DNA of 64,000 bases, taken from Nemertoderma westbladi. Its lineage: Eukaryota; Xenacoelomorpha; Nemertodermatida; Nemertodermatidae. The notes beneath the pieces are model-generated. The model had not been told where the DNA came from. It was given only the letters and a program-made list of their open reading frames with translations, and ran no database searches. Positions 20,601 to 33,858 of this stretch are shown piece by piece; positions within the stretch are counted from its first letter, which is position 1; each line of letters opens with the position of its first letter. The DNA lies in contig JAUCBJ010008938.1 in NCBI GenBank assembly GCA_032718475.1, positions 1-64,000 of the forward strand, read 5' to 3'. A program made the position numbers and the translations under genes.

Positions 20601-20958
20601 AATTCGTGTAGCTAGAAAAATTGCCATCACTGAGCCCTTTTTGGTTACTACTATTAGTAGTAGTATGAGTATTACTACTACTAATATTAGTGTTTGTAGA
20701 ACCGGTAGTAAGATTAGTATTACTTGGAGCACAATTGAAATTATTCGTGTAGCCCTGGCTCTTAATATTATGTAAATTGGTAAAATTTGCATTTATATTT
20801 TCCTTAAGGGAAGAACCAACAGCGTTTTGCATTTTGGCTTTATTATTATTCAATTCAAAGTTATTAATATGAGTGCGAAAATTATCATTGGCACTCATTC
20901 CTCTATGAAAAATGGTATCCTCAAAATTATTTACATAACTGTAAGAGCCATGGTTCAC
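17608..20958 (-). CDS. LINE ORF2: APE endonuclease / reverse transcriptase
   Basis: About 1,115 codons without a stop. Counting from the GTG at 20958, an Asn/Ser-rich leader (1-125) precedes an exonuclease-endonuclease-phosphatase domain at about 128-355. This shows the catalytic set N133, TETH with E164, SGDFNF with D271 and N273, and YSDHN with D346-H347. The reverse transcriptase (about 590-860) shows AGPDGIPALLL, NYRPVSLTS, YLDFAKAFD with D723, SGVPQGTVLGPLLF and the catalytic FADD at 809-812. The conserved C-terminal region follows (EYCCQLWNP, IGPKLFNTIP). Such proteins nick target DNA and prime cDNA synthesis from the nick. There is no ATG at the overlap with ORF1: the first ATG is codon 21, or translation may re-initiate after the ORF1 stop. 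The catalytic residues look intact. Confidence 0.93.
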   Translation of the reverse strand: MNHGSYSYVNNFEDTIFHRGMSANDNFRTHINNFELNNNKAKMQNAVGSSLKENINANFTNLHNIKSQGYTNNFNCAPSNTNLTTGSTNTNISSSNTHTTTNSSNQKGLSDGNFSSYTNCYQNNINQHFIVLNIQGLHFQGQPSKVPHIQDLASSSPQFIALTETHLNSKFLDAELKVPGYTLVRADRDSRAKGGAGIYINDNIVFTIIEKYSNTVCEFLAVHFQCSDTLVFVVYRPPSCEIKLFKECLNRVENIIECENFNNSRLLISGDFNFPNISWDRDSFSSHSPIASINYQGNALLGLMSRWFMTQVVDKPTRLNSTIDLLITNDIDYIDKVNVYGTNYSDHNVVQIFTSKIEANTQQNIERNNVPVQGFKNLNFISEKTDWVSMKSEIKETDWSELFRDKTLDQKVEILLQNLESICESNVPPRKPISKAKIPLDRRSLFKKRTKLLKRIINSTSKVKIAKLNSDLTKLDSELYLSRQHESKRNEINAVNKIKVNPKFFFSFANTKRKDKVNVGPFVINGKIVSNPVDVCETLHEQYQSVFSNPIAALRVYSPSEFFKVDQDTKLTDVPITLELIIMAIDKQCAASSAGPDGIPALLLKSCKNELAHPLSIIYQESLSSGIFPSTFKFGHITPIFKKGSRLEPINYRPVSLTSILSKTLERLVRWRLVEYLEINNLLNVTQHGFRAGRSCLSQLLDHYTYILDLLATAEGADVIYLDFAKAFDKVDHGVLLHKIKKLGISGSLGVWLANFLTNRSQKVVINGASSHPQPILSGVPQGTVLGPLLFLIMVGDINTNTNNKLSSFADDTRVTAPSLNNDDNNLQRDLNTIYDWAVNNNMHLHGDKFEHLHYSNKPKSHPHNSYTYINSTGDHLIITSDHATKDLGVTMSDNGRFSLHITNICKTGSQLCGWILRTFTTRNVIPMVTLFNSLVRPRLEYCCQLWNPATVADIQKIENVQRAYTRRIFGMKDINYWERLKMLRLYSLERRRERYIIIYTWKIIENRVPNISDLTYKIKSTKNIRRGRLCTIPSLASKATCRVSSLIDNSFCIIGPKLFNTIPKHIRDLTGCALETFKKHLDAYLFTVPDCPGSPGYTDSRPIQSNSLTKVQVLK

Positions 20959-22372
20959 ACCATAATTTGGGTTGGGTTGGATACCGGTACTATATGAACC
21001 TGGCCCGACTGGGCAAAACCTTGCATTTGTTGTGTGTTGTGGACACTCGGTTGCTGAGTATAGTATTGTGTTTGGGTTTGAGGTGGGGATGCAGCTGCCT
21101 GGGGCTGTAGCTGCACCAACTGCTGAAGTTGGTGAGAGAACTGGCGCTGCATACCCAATATTTGATCCTGCATCTGAGACATTTGCATAGTAAACGAGTT
21201 CTGCATTTCCGCCATGGCGTTCTCTAAAAAAGAACTCTGATCCGTGGTCTGCAAAGTCTGAGCTTCACCATAGCGATAGCATTCCGCGTTACGCTGCTGG
21301 ATTTGACCATTGGTGTTTGGTTGGTCGATTTCTCTATGAGGAGGGAGGTTCGACTTGGTGTAGCTCTGGGAGACTATGTTATTCCCTTGTAGCCCAACAC
21401 TTTGTTCCCTGATATTATATCTGTCTTCCACGCGATTTTCCGGCAGCCTCTTGACACGTTGAGTGCCACGGATATGGTAGAAATTACATTTGCCATTAAG
21501 GCATTGTTTTTCGTTGACAGAATTGCGGCACAGTGTGGGATGAAAGTACGTACAGGACGTCCCCTTAGTGCAGCCACCTTGGCTTGATTTTCCTTTGTTT
21601 AAGAATTTAAGACAAAGTTTTGGATGTCGATATGAACAGCCTCGTCCCGATCGGCCAAACTGGCAGTTCCCATTGCGAAAGAACCGACAGACAGGTCTAT
21701 TTTCATTGCTGCTGTTTGTAGAATGAGGTTCCGATTTATTGTGGTTGTGTGATACCGGTGACGTCTCTCTACCAACAGTACTGTTGGGATTTACCCATTC
21801 ATCCTCTGTTTCATAATGTACAGAACCTAAATCGACAACATCATCATCTTCACCGTCCAGTATATCAAAGCGGTTTTGTAGTCGACTAACTTGCGTTTGG
21901 TTGGTCGAATCCATATACTGGTACTGACGGTGAATTGGTTGTACAACACTATCAGTGTTGTCTCTACCAGTAGCGGTGTTTGTAATGGTGAGAATGCAGT
22001 TATCACTCTCGAACTGACTTGGCCCATTGACAGTTGGACTTCTCGTTTGCAGTTCCTTAACCCTCATTTGTTCCGACAACGGTACCGGTACTCCTTCAGT
22101 CGTAGCCACTGCGCCTAGAATTTGACGCTTACGAATACCGGCAATGGATTTGCCTTCTTTATCGCGAATAATTGCTTTGCCAGCTATGGCCCGTTGTTGG
22201 CAATATAGGCATACCCAGACAAATCCGCGGGCCGACGTTAGTGCTTTATATTCTTCTGTTTGCGTTGGATCAGTGACACAACCACTGTGAACACCTCGTT
22301 GACAAATAAAACATTGAATAGCGGTTTTCTCTCCGAACTCGCATGAGTAGTCAGCCCCACAGTTCGCGCATT
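20955..22372 (-). CDS. LINE ORF1: PHD finger and CCCH zinc-finger protein, 5'-truncated
   Basis: The frame enters from the satellite, so its true N-terminus is missing. The first LINE-encoded residues are about YECANCG. Numbered from the satellite-side GTG at 22415, C16-C19, C35-C38, H43-C46 and C69-C72 form a C4HC3 PHD finger. Three CCCH fingers follow at about 243-314, for example CTKGTSCTYFH and CNGK-C-NFYH-like spacing. A Gln/Met-rich, probably coiled-coil stretch ends the protein at about 400-480. PHD domains in ORF1 are known from CR1-like elements. ORF1 proteins bind element RNA and form the ribonucleoprotein, and the CCCH fingers suggest RNA binding here. The stop TGA at 20957-20955 overlaps the start of the ORF2 frame. 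The first internal ATG is codon 117, after the PHD finger. Confidence 0.88.
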
Positions 22373-25300
22373 CATACTCATACACAATCGCTTCTACGTA
22401 TATGTCCTCACACACACATACTCATACACAATCGCCTCTACATATATGTCCTCACACACACATACTCATACACAATCGCCTCTACATATATGTCCTCACA
22501 CACACATACTCATACACAATCGCCTCTACATATATGTCCTCACACACACATACTCATACACAATCACATTATGTCCTCACACACACATACTCATACACAA
22601 TCGCATTATGTCCTCACACACACATACTCATACACAATCGCCTCTACATATATGTCCTCACACACACATACTCATACACAATCGCCTCTACATATATGTC
22701 CTCACACACACATACTCATACACAATCGCCTCTACATATATGTCCTCACACACACATACTCATACACAATCGCTTCTACGTATATGTCCTCACACACAGA
22801 TACTCATACACAATCACATTATGTCCTCACACACACATACTCATACACAATCGCCTCTACATGTATGTCCTCACACACACATACTCATACACAATCGCCT
22901 CTACATATATGTCCTCACACACACATACTCATACACAATCGCCTCTACATATATGTCCTCACACACACATACTCATACACAATCGCCTCTACATATATGT
23001 CCTCACACACACATACTCATACACAATCGCCTCTACATATATGTCCTCACACACACATACTCATACACAATCGCCTCTACATATATGTCCTCACACACAC
23101 ATACTCATACACAATCGCCTCTACATATATGTCCTCACACACACATACTCATACACAATCGCCTCTACATATATGTCCTCACACACACATACTCATACAC
23201 AATCGCCTCTACATATATGTCCTCACACACACATACTCATACACAATCGCTTCTACGTATATGTCCTCACACACAGATACTCATACACAATCACATTATG
23301 TCCTCACACACACATACTCATACACAATCGCCTCTACATGTATGTCCTCACACACACATACTCATACACAATCGCCTCTACATATATGTCCTCACACACA
23401 CATACTCATACACAATCACATTATGTCCTCACACACACATACTCATACACAATCGCCTCTACATGTATGTCCTCACACACACATACTCATACACAATCGC
23501 TTCTACGTATATGTCCTCACACACAGATACTCATACACAATCACATTATGTCCTCACACACACATACTCATACACAATCGCCTCTACATGTATGTCCTCA
23601 CACACACATACTCATACACAATCGCTTCTACGTATATGTCCTCACACACAGATACTCATACACAATCACATTATGTCCTCACACACACATACTCATACAC
23701 AATCGCCTCTACATGTATGTCCTCACACACACATACTCATACACAATCGCCTCTACATATATGTCCTCACACACACATACTCATACACAATCACATTATG
23801 TCCTCACACACACATACTCATACACAATCGCCTCTACATGTATGTCCTCACACACACATACTCATACACAATCGCTTCTACGTATATGTCCTCACACACA
23901 GATACTCATACACAATCACATTATGTCCTCACACACACATACTCATACACAATCGCCTCTACATGTATGTCCTCACACACACATACTCATACACAATCGC
24001 TTCTACGTATATGTCCTCACACACAGATACTCATACACAATCACATTATGTCCTCACACACACATACTCATACACAATCGCCTCTACATGTATGTCCTCA
24101 CACACACATACTCATACACAATCGCCTCTACATATATGTCCTCACACACACATACTCATACACAATCGCTTCTACGTATATGTCCTCACACACAGATACT
24201 CATACACAATCACATTATGTCCTCACACACACATACTCATACACAATCGCCTCTACATGTATGTCCTCACACACACATACTCATACACAATCGCCTCTAC
24301 ATATATGTCCTCACACACACATACTCATACACAATCACATTATGTCCTCACACACACATACTCATATACAATCGCCTCTACATGTATGTCCTCACACACA
24401 CATACTCATACACAATCGCTTCTACGTATATGTCCTCACACACAGATACTCATACACAATCACATTATGTCCTCACACACACATACTCATACACAATCGC
24501 CTCTACATGTATGTCCTCACACACACATACTCATACACAATCGCCTCTACATATATGTCCTCACGCACACATACTCATACACAATCGCCTCTACATATAT
24601 GTCCTCACACACACATACTCATACACAATCGCCTCTACATATATGTCCTCACACACACATACTCATACACAATCGCCTCTACATATATGTCCTCACACAC
24701 ACATACTCATACACAATCGCCTCTACATATATGTCCTCACACACACATACTCATACACAATCGCCTCTACATATATGTCCTCACACACACATACTCATAC
24801 ACAATCGCTTCTAGGTATATGTCCTCACACACACATACTCATACACAATCGCCTCTACATATATGTCCTCACACACACATACTCATACACAATCGCCTCT
24901 ACATATATGTCCTCACACACACATACTCATACACAATCGCCTCTACATATATGTCCTCACACACACATACTCATACACAATCGCCTCTACATATATGTCC
25001 TCACACACACATACTCATACACAATCGCCTCTACATATATGTCCTCACACACACATACTCATACACAATCGCCTCTACATATATGTCCTCACACACACAT
25101 ACTCATACACAATCGCCTCTACATATATGTCCTCACACACACATACTCATACACAATCGCCTCTACATATATGTCCTCACACACACATACTCATACACAA
25201 TCGCTCTACATTATGTCCTCACACACACATACTCATACACAATCGCCTCTACATATATGTCCTCACACACACATACTCATACACAATCGCCTCTACATAT

Positions 25301-28300
25301 ATGTCCTCACACACACATACTCATACACAATCGCCTCTACATATATGTCCTCACACACACATACTCATACACAATCGCCTCTACATATATGTCCTCACAC
25401 ACACATACTCATACACAATCGCCTCTACATATATGTCCTCACACACACATACTCATACACAATCGCCTCTACATATATGTCCTCACACACACATACTCAT
25501 ACACAATCGCCTCTACATATATGTCCTCACACACACATACTCATACACAATCACATTATGTCCTCACACACACATACTCATACACAATCGCCTCTACATG
25601 TATGTCCTCACACACACATACTCATACACAATCGCCTCTACATATATGTCCTCACACACACATACTCATACACAATCGCCTCTACATATATGTCCTCACA
25701 CACACATACTCATACACAATCGCCTCTACATATATGTCCTCACACACACATACTCATACACAATCGCCTCTACATATATGTCCTCACACACACATACTCA
25801 TACACAATCGCCTCTACATATATGTCCTCACACACACATACTCATACACAATCGCCTCTACATATATGTCCTCACACACACATACTCATACACAATCGCC
25901 TCTACATATATGTCCTCACACACACATACTCATACACAATCGCCTCTACATATATGTCCTCACACACACATACTCATACACAATCGCCTCTACATATATG
26001 TCCTCACACACACATACTCATACACAATCCTACATTATGTCCTCACACACACATACTCATACACAATCGCCTCTACATGTATGTCCTCACACACACATAC
26101 TCATACACAATCGCCTCTACATATATGTCCTCACACACACATACTCATACACAATCGCCTCTACATATATGTCCTCACACACACATACTCATACACAATC
26201 GCCTCTACATATATGTCCTCACACACACATACTCATACACAATCGCCTCTACATATATGTCCTCACACACACATACTCATACACAATCGCCTCTACATAT
26301 ATGTCCTCACACACACATACTCATACACAATCGCCTCTACATATATGTCCTCACACACAGATACTCATACACAATCACATTATGTCCTCACACACACATA
26401 CTCATACACAATCGCCTCTACATGTATGTCCTCACACACACATACTCATACACAATCGCCTCTACATATATGTCCTCACACACACATACTCATACACAAT
26501 CGCCTCTACATATATGTCCTCACACACACATACTCATACACAATCGCCTCTACATATATGTCCTCACACACACATACTCATACACAATCGCCTCTACATA
26601 TATGTCCTCACACACACATACTCATACACAATCGCCTCTACATATATGTCCTCACACACACATACTCATACACAATCGCCTCTACATATATGTCCTCACA
26701 CACACATACTCATACACAATCGCCTCTACATATATGTCCTCACACACACATACTCATACACAATCGCCTCTACATATATGTCCTCACACACACATACTCA
26801 TACACAATCGCCTCTACATATATGTCCTCACACACACATACTCATACACAATCGCCTCTACATATATGTCCTCACACACACATACTCATACACAATCGCC
26901 TCTACATTATGTCCTCACACACACATACTCATACACAATCGCCTCTACATATATGTCCTCACACACACATACTCATACACAATCGCCTCTACATATATGT
27001 CCTCACACACACATACTCATACACAATCGCCTCTACATATATGTCCTCACACACACATACTCATACACAATCGCCTCTACATATATGTCCTCACACACAC
27101 ATACTCATACACAATCGCCTCTACATATATGTCCTCACACACACATACTCATACACAATCGCCTCTACATATATGTCCTCACACACACATACTCATACAC
27201 AATCGCCTCTACATGTATGTCCTCACACACACATACTCATACACAATCGCCTCTACATATATGTCCTCACACACACATACTCATACACAATCGCCTCTAC
27301 ATATATGTCCTCACACACACATACTCATACACAATCGCCTCTACATATATGTCCTCACACACACATACTCATACACAATCGCCTCTACATATATGTCCTC
27401 ACACACACATACTCATACACAATCGCCTCTACATATATGTCCTCACACACACATACTCATACACAATCGCCTCTACATATATGTCCTCACACACACATAC
27501 TCATACACAATCGCCTCTACATGTATGTCCTCACACACACATACTCATACACAATCGCCTCTACATATATGTCCTCACACACACATACTCATACACAATC
27601 GCCTCTACATATATGTCCTCACACACACATACTCATACACAATCGCCTCTACATATATGTCCTCACACACACATACTCATACACAATCGCCTCTACATAT
27701 ATGTCCTCACACACACATACTCATACACAATCGCTCTACATATATGTCCTCACACACACATACTCATACACAATCGCCTCTACATGTATGTCCTCACACA
27801 CACATACTCATACACAATCGCCTCTACATATATGTCCTCACACACACATACTCATACACAATCGCCTCTACATATATGTCCTCACACACACATACTCATA
27901 CACAATCGCCTCTACATATATGTCCTCACACACACATACTCATACACAATCGCCTCTACATATATGTCCTCACACACACATACTCATACACAATCGCCTC
28001 TACATATATGTCCTCACACACACATACTCATACACAATCGCTTCTACGTATATGTCCTCACACACACATACTCATACAAAATCGCTTCTACGTATATGTC
28101 CTCACACACACATACTCATACACAATCGCCTCTACATATATGTCCTCACACACACATACTCATACACAATCGCCTCTACATATATGTCCTCACACACAGA
28201 TACTCATACACAATCACATTATGTCCTCACACACACATACTCATACACAATCGCCTCTACATGTATGTCCTCACACACACATACTCATACACAATCGCCT

Positions 28301-31178
28301 CTACATATATGTCCTCACACACACATACTCATACACAATCGCCTCTACATATATGTCCTCACACACACATACTCATACACAATCGCCTCTACATATATGT
28401 CCTCACACACACATACTCATACACAATCGCTTCTAGGTATATGTCCTCACACACACATACTCATACAAAATCGCTTCTACGTATATGTCCTCACACACAC
28501 ATACTCATACACAATCGCCTCTACATATATGTCCTCACACACACGTACTCATACACAATCGCCTCTACATATATGTCCTCACACACACATACTCATACAC
28601 AATCGCCTCTACATATATGTCCTCACACACACATACTCATACACAATCGCTTCTACGTATATGTCCTCACACACATACTCATACACAATCGCCTCTACAT
28701 ATATGTCCTCACACACACATACTCATACACAATCGCCTCTACATATATGTCCTCACACACACATACTCATACACAATCGCCTCTACATATATGTCCTCAC
28801 ACACACATACTAATACAAAATCGCTTCTACGTATATGTCCTCACACACACATACTCATACACAATCGCCTCTACATATATGTCCTCACACACACATACTC
28901 ATACACAATCGCCTCTACATGTATGTCCTCACACACACATACTCATACACAATCGCCTCTACATATATGTCCTCACACACACATACTCATACACAATCGC
29001 CTCTACATATATGTCCTCACACACACATACTCATACACAATCGCCTCTACATATATGTCCTCACACACACATACTCATACACAATCGCCTCTACATATAT
29101 GTCCTCACACACACATACTCATACACAATCGCCTCTACATATATGTCCTCACACACAGATACTCATACACAATCACATTATGTCCTCACACACACATACT
29201 CATACACAATCGCCTCTACATGTATGTCCTCACACACACATACTCATACACAATCGCCTCTACATATATGTCCTCACACACACATACTCATACACAATCA
29301 CATTATGTCCTCACACACACATACTCATACAAAATCGCTTCTACGTATATGTCCTCACACACACATACTCATACACAATCGCCTCTACATATATGTCCTC
29401 ACACACACGTACTCATACACAATCGCCTCTACATATATGTCCTCACACACACATACTCATACACAATCGCCTCTACATATATGTCCTCACACACACATAC
29501 TCATACACAATCGCTTCTACGTATATGTCCTCACACACATACTCATACACAATCGCCTCTACATATATGTCCTCACACACACATACTCATACACAATCGC
29601 CTCTACATATATGTCCTCACACACACATACTCATACACAATCGCCTCTACATATATGTCCTCACACACACATACTCATACACAATCGCCTCTACATATAT
29701 GTCCTCACACACACATACTCATACACAATCGCCTCTACATATATGTCCTCACACACACATACTCATACACAATCGCCTCTACATATATGTCCTCACACAC
29801 ACATACTCATACACAATCGCCTCTACATATATGTCCTCACACACACATACTCATACACAATCGCCTCTACATATATGTCCTCACACACACATACTCATAC
29901 ACAATCGCCTCTACATATATGTCCTCACACACACATACTCATACACAATCGCCTCTACATATATGTCCTCACACACACATACTCATACACAATCGCCTCT
30001 ACATATATGTCCTCACACACACATACTCATACACAATCGCTTCTACATATATGTCCTCACACACACATACTCATACACAATCGCCTCTACATATATGTCC
30101 TCACACACACATACTCATACACAATCGCCTCTACATATATGTCCTCACACACACATACTCATACACAATCGCCTCTACATATATGTCCTCACACACACAT
30201 ACTCATACACAATCGCCTCTACATATATGTCCTCACACACACATACTCATACACAATCGCCTCTACATATATGTCCTCACACACACATACTCATACACAA
30301 TCGCCTCTACATATATGTCCTCACACACACATACTCATACACAATCGCCTCTACATATATGTCCTCACACACACATACTCATACACAATCGCCTCTACAT
30401 ATATGTCCTCACACACACATACTCATACACAATCGCCTCTACATATATGTCCTCACACACACATACTCATACACAATCGCCTCTACATATATGTCCTCAC
30501 ACACACATACTCATACACAATCGCCTCTACATATATGTCCTCACACACACATACTCATACACAATCGCCTCTACATATATGTCCTCACACACACATACTC
30601 ATACACAATCGCCTCTACATATATGTCCTCACACACACATACTCATACACAATCGCTTCTACGTATATGTCCTCACACACATACTCATACACAATCGCCT
30701 CTACATATATGTCCTCACACACACATACTCATACACAATCGCCTCTACATATATGTCCTCACACACACATACTCATACACAATCGCCTCTACATATATGT
30801 CCTCACACACACATACTCATACACAATCGCCTCTACATATATGTCCTCACACACACATACTCATACACAATCGCCTCTACATATATGTCCTCACACACAC
30901 ATACTCATACACAATCGCCTCTACATATATGTCCTCACACACACATACTCATACACAATCGCTTCTACGTATATGTCCTCACACACACATACTCATACAC
31001 AATCGCCTCTACATATATGTCCTCACACACACATACTCATACACAATCGCCTCTACATATATGTCCTCACACACACATACTCATACACAATCGCCTCTAC
31101 ATATATGTCCTCACACACACATACTCATACACAATCGCCTCTACATATATGTCCTCACACACACATACTCATACACAA

Positions 31179-31693
31179 TCACATTATGTCCTCACACACA
31201 CATACTCATACACAATCGCATTATGTCCTCACACACACATACTCATACACAATCACATTATGTCCCCACACATACTCATATACAATCACATTATGTCCTC
31301 ACAAACACATACTCATACACAATCACATTATGTCCTCACACCCACATACTCATACACAATCACATTATGTCCTCACACCCACATACTCATACACAATCAC
31401 ATTATGTCCTCACAAACACGTACTCATACACAATCACATTATGTCCTCACACCCACATACTCATACACAATCACATTATGTCCTCACACCCACATACTCA
31501 TACACAATCACATTATGTCCTCACAAACACGTACTCATACACAATCACATTATGTCCTCACACCCACATACTCATACACAATCACATTATGTCCTCACAA
31601 ACACGTACTCATACACAATCACATTATGTCCTCACACCCACATACTCATACACAATCACATTATGTCCTCACACCCACATACTCATACACAAT
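31179..31693 (+). repeat. 37/74-bp subfamily block of the satellite, copy 1
   Basis: Made of 37-base units that alternate between CACACCCACATACTC and CACAAACACGTACTC variants, giving 74-base dimers in places. It begins with diagnostic units ATGTCCCCACACATACTC (31260) and CTCATATACAATC. The same opening recurs at 32879, exactly 1,700 bases on, so a larger segment was duplicated. Confidence 0.92.
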
Positions 31694-32878
31694 CGCCTCT
31701 ACATATATGTCCTCACACACACATACTCATACACAATCGCCTCTACATATATGTCCTCACACACACATACTCATACACAATCGCCTCTACATATATGTCC
31801 TCACACACACATACTCATACACAATCGCTTCTACGTATATGTCCTCACACACATACTCATACACAATCGCCTCTACATATATGTCCTCACACACACATAC
31901 TCATACACAATCGCCTCTACATATATCTCCTCACACACACATACTCATACACAATCGCTTCTACGTATATGTCCTCACACACACATACTCATACACAATC
32001 GCCTCTACATATATGTCCTCACACACACATACTCATACACAATCGCCTCTACATATATGTCCTCACACACACATACTCATACACAATCGCCTCTACATAT
32101 ATGTCCTCACACACACATACTCATACACAATCGCCTCTACATATATGTCCTCACACACACATACTCATACACAATCGCCTCTACATATATGTCCTCACAC
32201 ACACATACTCATACACAATCGCCTCTACATATATGTCCTCACACACACATACTCATACACAATCGCCTCTACATATATGTCCTCACACACACATACTCAT
32301 ACACAATCGCCTCTACATATATGTCCTCACACACACATACTCATACACAATCGCCTCTACATATATGTCCTCACACACACATACTCATACACAATCGCCT
32401 CTACATATATGTCCTCACACACACATACTCATACACAATCGCCTCTACATATATGTCCTCACACACACATACTCATACACAATCGCCTCTACATATATGT
32501 CCTCACACACACATACTCATACACAATCGCCTCTACATATATGTCCTCACACACACATACTCATACACAATCGCCTCTACATATATGTCCTCACACACAC
32601 ATACTCATACACAATCGCCTCTACATATATGTCCTCACACACACATACTCATACACAATCGCTTCTAGGTATATGTCCTCACACACACATACTCATACAC
32701 AATCGCCTCTACATATATGTCCTCACACACACATACTCATACACAATCGCCTCTACATATATGTCCTCACACACACATACTCATACACAATCGCCTCTAC
32801 ATATATGTCCTCACACACACATACTCATACACAATCGCCTCTACATATATGTCCTCACACACACATACTCATACACAA

Positions 32879-33400
32879 TCACATTATGTCCTCACACACA
32901 CATACTCATACACAATCGCATTATGTCCTCACACACACATACTCATACACAATCACATTATGTCCCCACACATACTCATATACAATCACATTATGTCCTC
33001 ACAAACACATACTCATACACAATCACATTATGTCCTCACACCCACATACTCATACACAATCACATTATGTCCTCACACCCACATACTCATACACAATCAC
33101 ATTATGTCCTCACAAACACGTACTCATACACAATCACATTATGTCCTCACACCCACATACTCATACACAATCACATTATGTCCTCACAAACACGTACTCA
33201 TACACAATCACATTATGTCCTCACACCCACATACTCATACACAATCACATTATGTCCTCACAAACACGTACTCATACACAATCACATTATGTCCTCACAC
33301 CCACATACTCATACACAATCACATTATGTCCTCACAGCCACATACTCATACACAATCACATTATGTCCTCACACACATACTCATACCCATAATCACATTA
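32879..33400 (+). repeat. 37/74-bp subfamily block of the satellite, copy 2
   Basis: Second copy of the block at 31179 at an offset of 1,700 bases, with the same diagnostic short unit near 32960. It degenerates at 33380-33460, where the satellite ends with CACACGCACACACC and the unique sequence begins. Confidence 0.92.
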
Positions 33401-33858
33401 TGTGAAGTGAAGTATATGTCCTCACACGCACACACCAACATGCACAATCACAATTATGTGAACATAACTTTTATGTAGGCGTTATCAGGTGTTTGCATAT
33501 GGAGTGCGTACATATATGTAGTAATTGTTGGATTGAAGTGATTTATAGATCATCTTCTTATTCCGTCTGGTTGGTTGGGTTTACTCGTGTAAACCCAACC
33601 GCCCACCTGTACGCCCACTATACTCCGTGTGACTATTTATCATAGCATTGTGTTGTTAGACTTTGAATTACTTGCAACAAGTTTTTTACAATTTAATTCT
33701 ATAATTCAATAAAATCAAATTATCATTAATTAGTTTGTGTTAATATTATTGTATTTCCCATGTACAGAAACACCTTGGGTTTGTTTTTAGTCAACCACAA
33801 AGTTTTCCTACCATCACATTTTCCCACCCCCTTTGTATTTTTGGAATGGCTATGAATA
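33401..33858. other. Upstream region of the acidic reading frame, no gene recognised
   Basis: Transition from satellite to unique DNA. Contains an imperfect palindrome GGTTGGGTTTACTCGTGTAA followed by ACCCAACC near 33571-33600. No clear promoter element is visible. A short upstream frame starts at ATG 33846 and would end after 18 codons, overlapping the start of the next frame. Confidence 0.5.

Larger units (their letters stand above)
17313..22372 (-). mobile_element. 5'-truncated CR1/L2-like non-LTR retrotransposon inserted in the 44-bp satellite
   Basis: A 5.06-kb insertion with ORF1 (PHD plus CCCH) and ORF2 (endonuclease plus reverse transcriptase), both on the minus strand. The 3' end is not poly(A) but three copies of the octamer ATACAAGA (plus-strand 17313-17336), as in CR1/L2-type elements. 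The nonamer CATACTCAT borders both ends (17304-17312 and 22373-22381). Since the satellite phase resumes at the same point, this is best read as a target-site duplication. The 5' end cuts into ORF1 and no 5' UTR is present. The frames are otherwise intact, so the insertion is young relative to the satellite. Confidence 0.92.
22373..33400 (+). repeat. 44-bp satellite, right block (about 250 units, 11 kb)
   Basis: Continuation of the array at 16072-17312. Sub-regions differ. 23220-24540 is rich in a three-unit cycle (CGTATATG with CACAGATAC, then CACATTATG, then CATGTATG). 24560-28000 and 29550-31160 are mostly uniform CATATATG units. 28020-29540 has units with CATACAAAATCG and CACGTACTC. 31179-31693 and 32879-33370 are built of 37-base CACATTATG units. 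On the plus strand one frame is open for 11 kb with His/Thr/Tyr/Ile-rich repeats, which I regard as non-coding. Confidence 0.97.

Noticed and set aside
20972-22118. Plus-strand frames opposite LINE ORF1
   Set aside because: Antisense shadows of the PHD-CCCH frame; the cysteine and histidine motifs are only on the minus strand.
22402-33405. Very long plus-strand open frames across the 44-bp satellite (up to 3,667 codons), also at 16051-17368
   Set aside because: They follow from a stop-free 44-base unit and change phrase with every unit. All three frames are open equally, start contexts are arbitrary, and no domain is seen.
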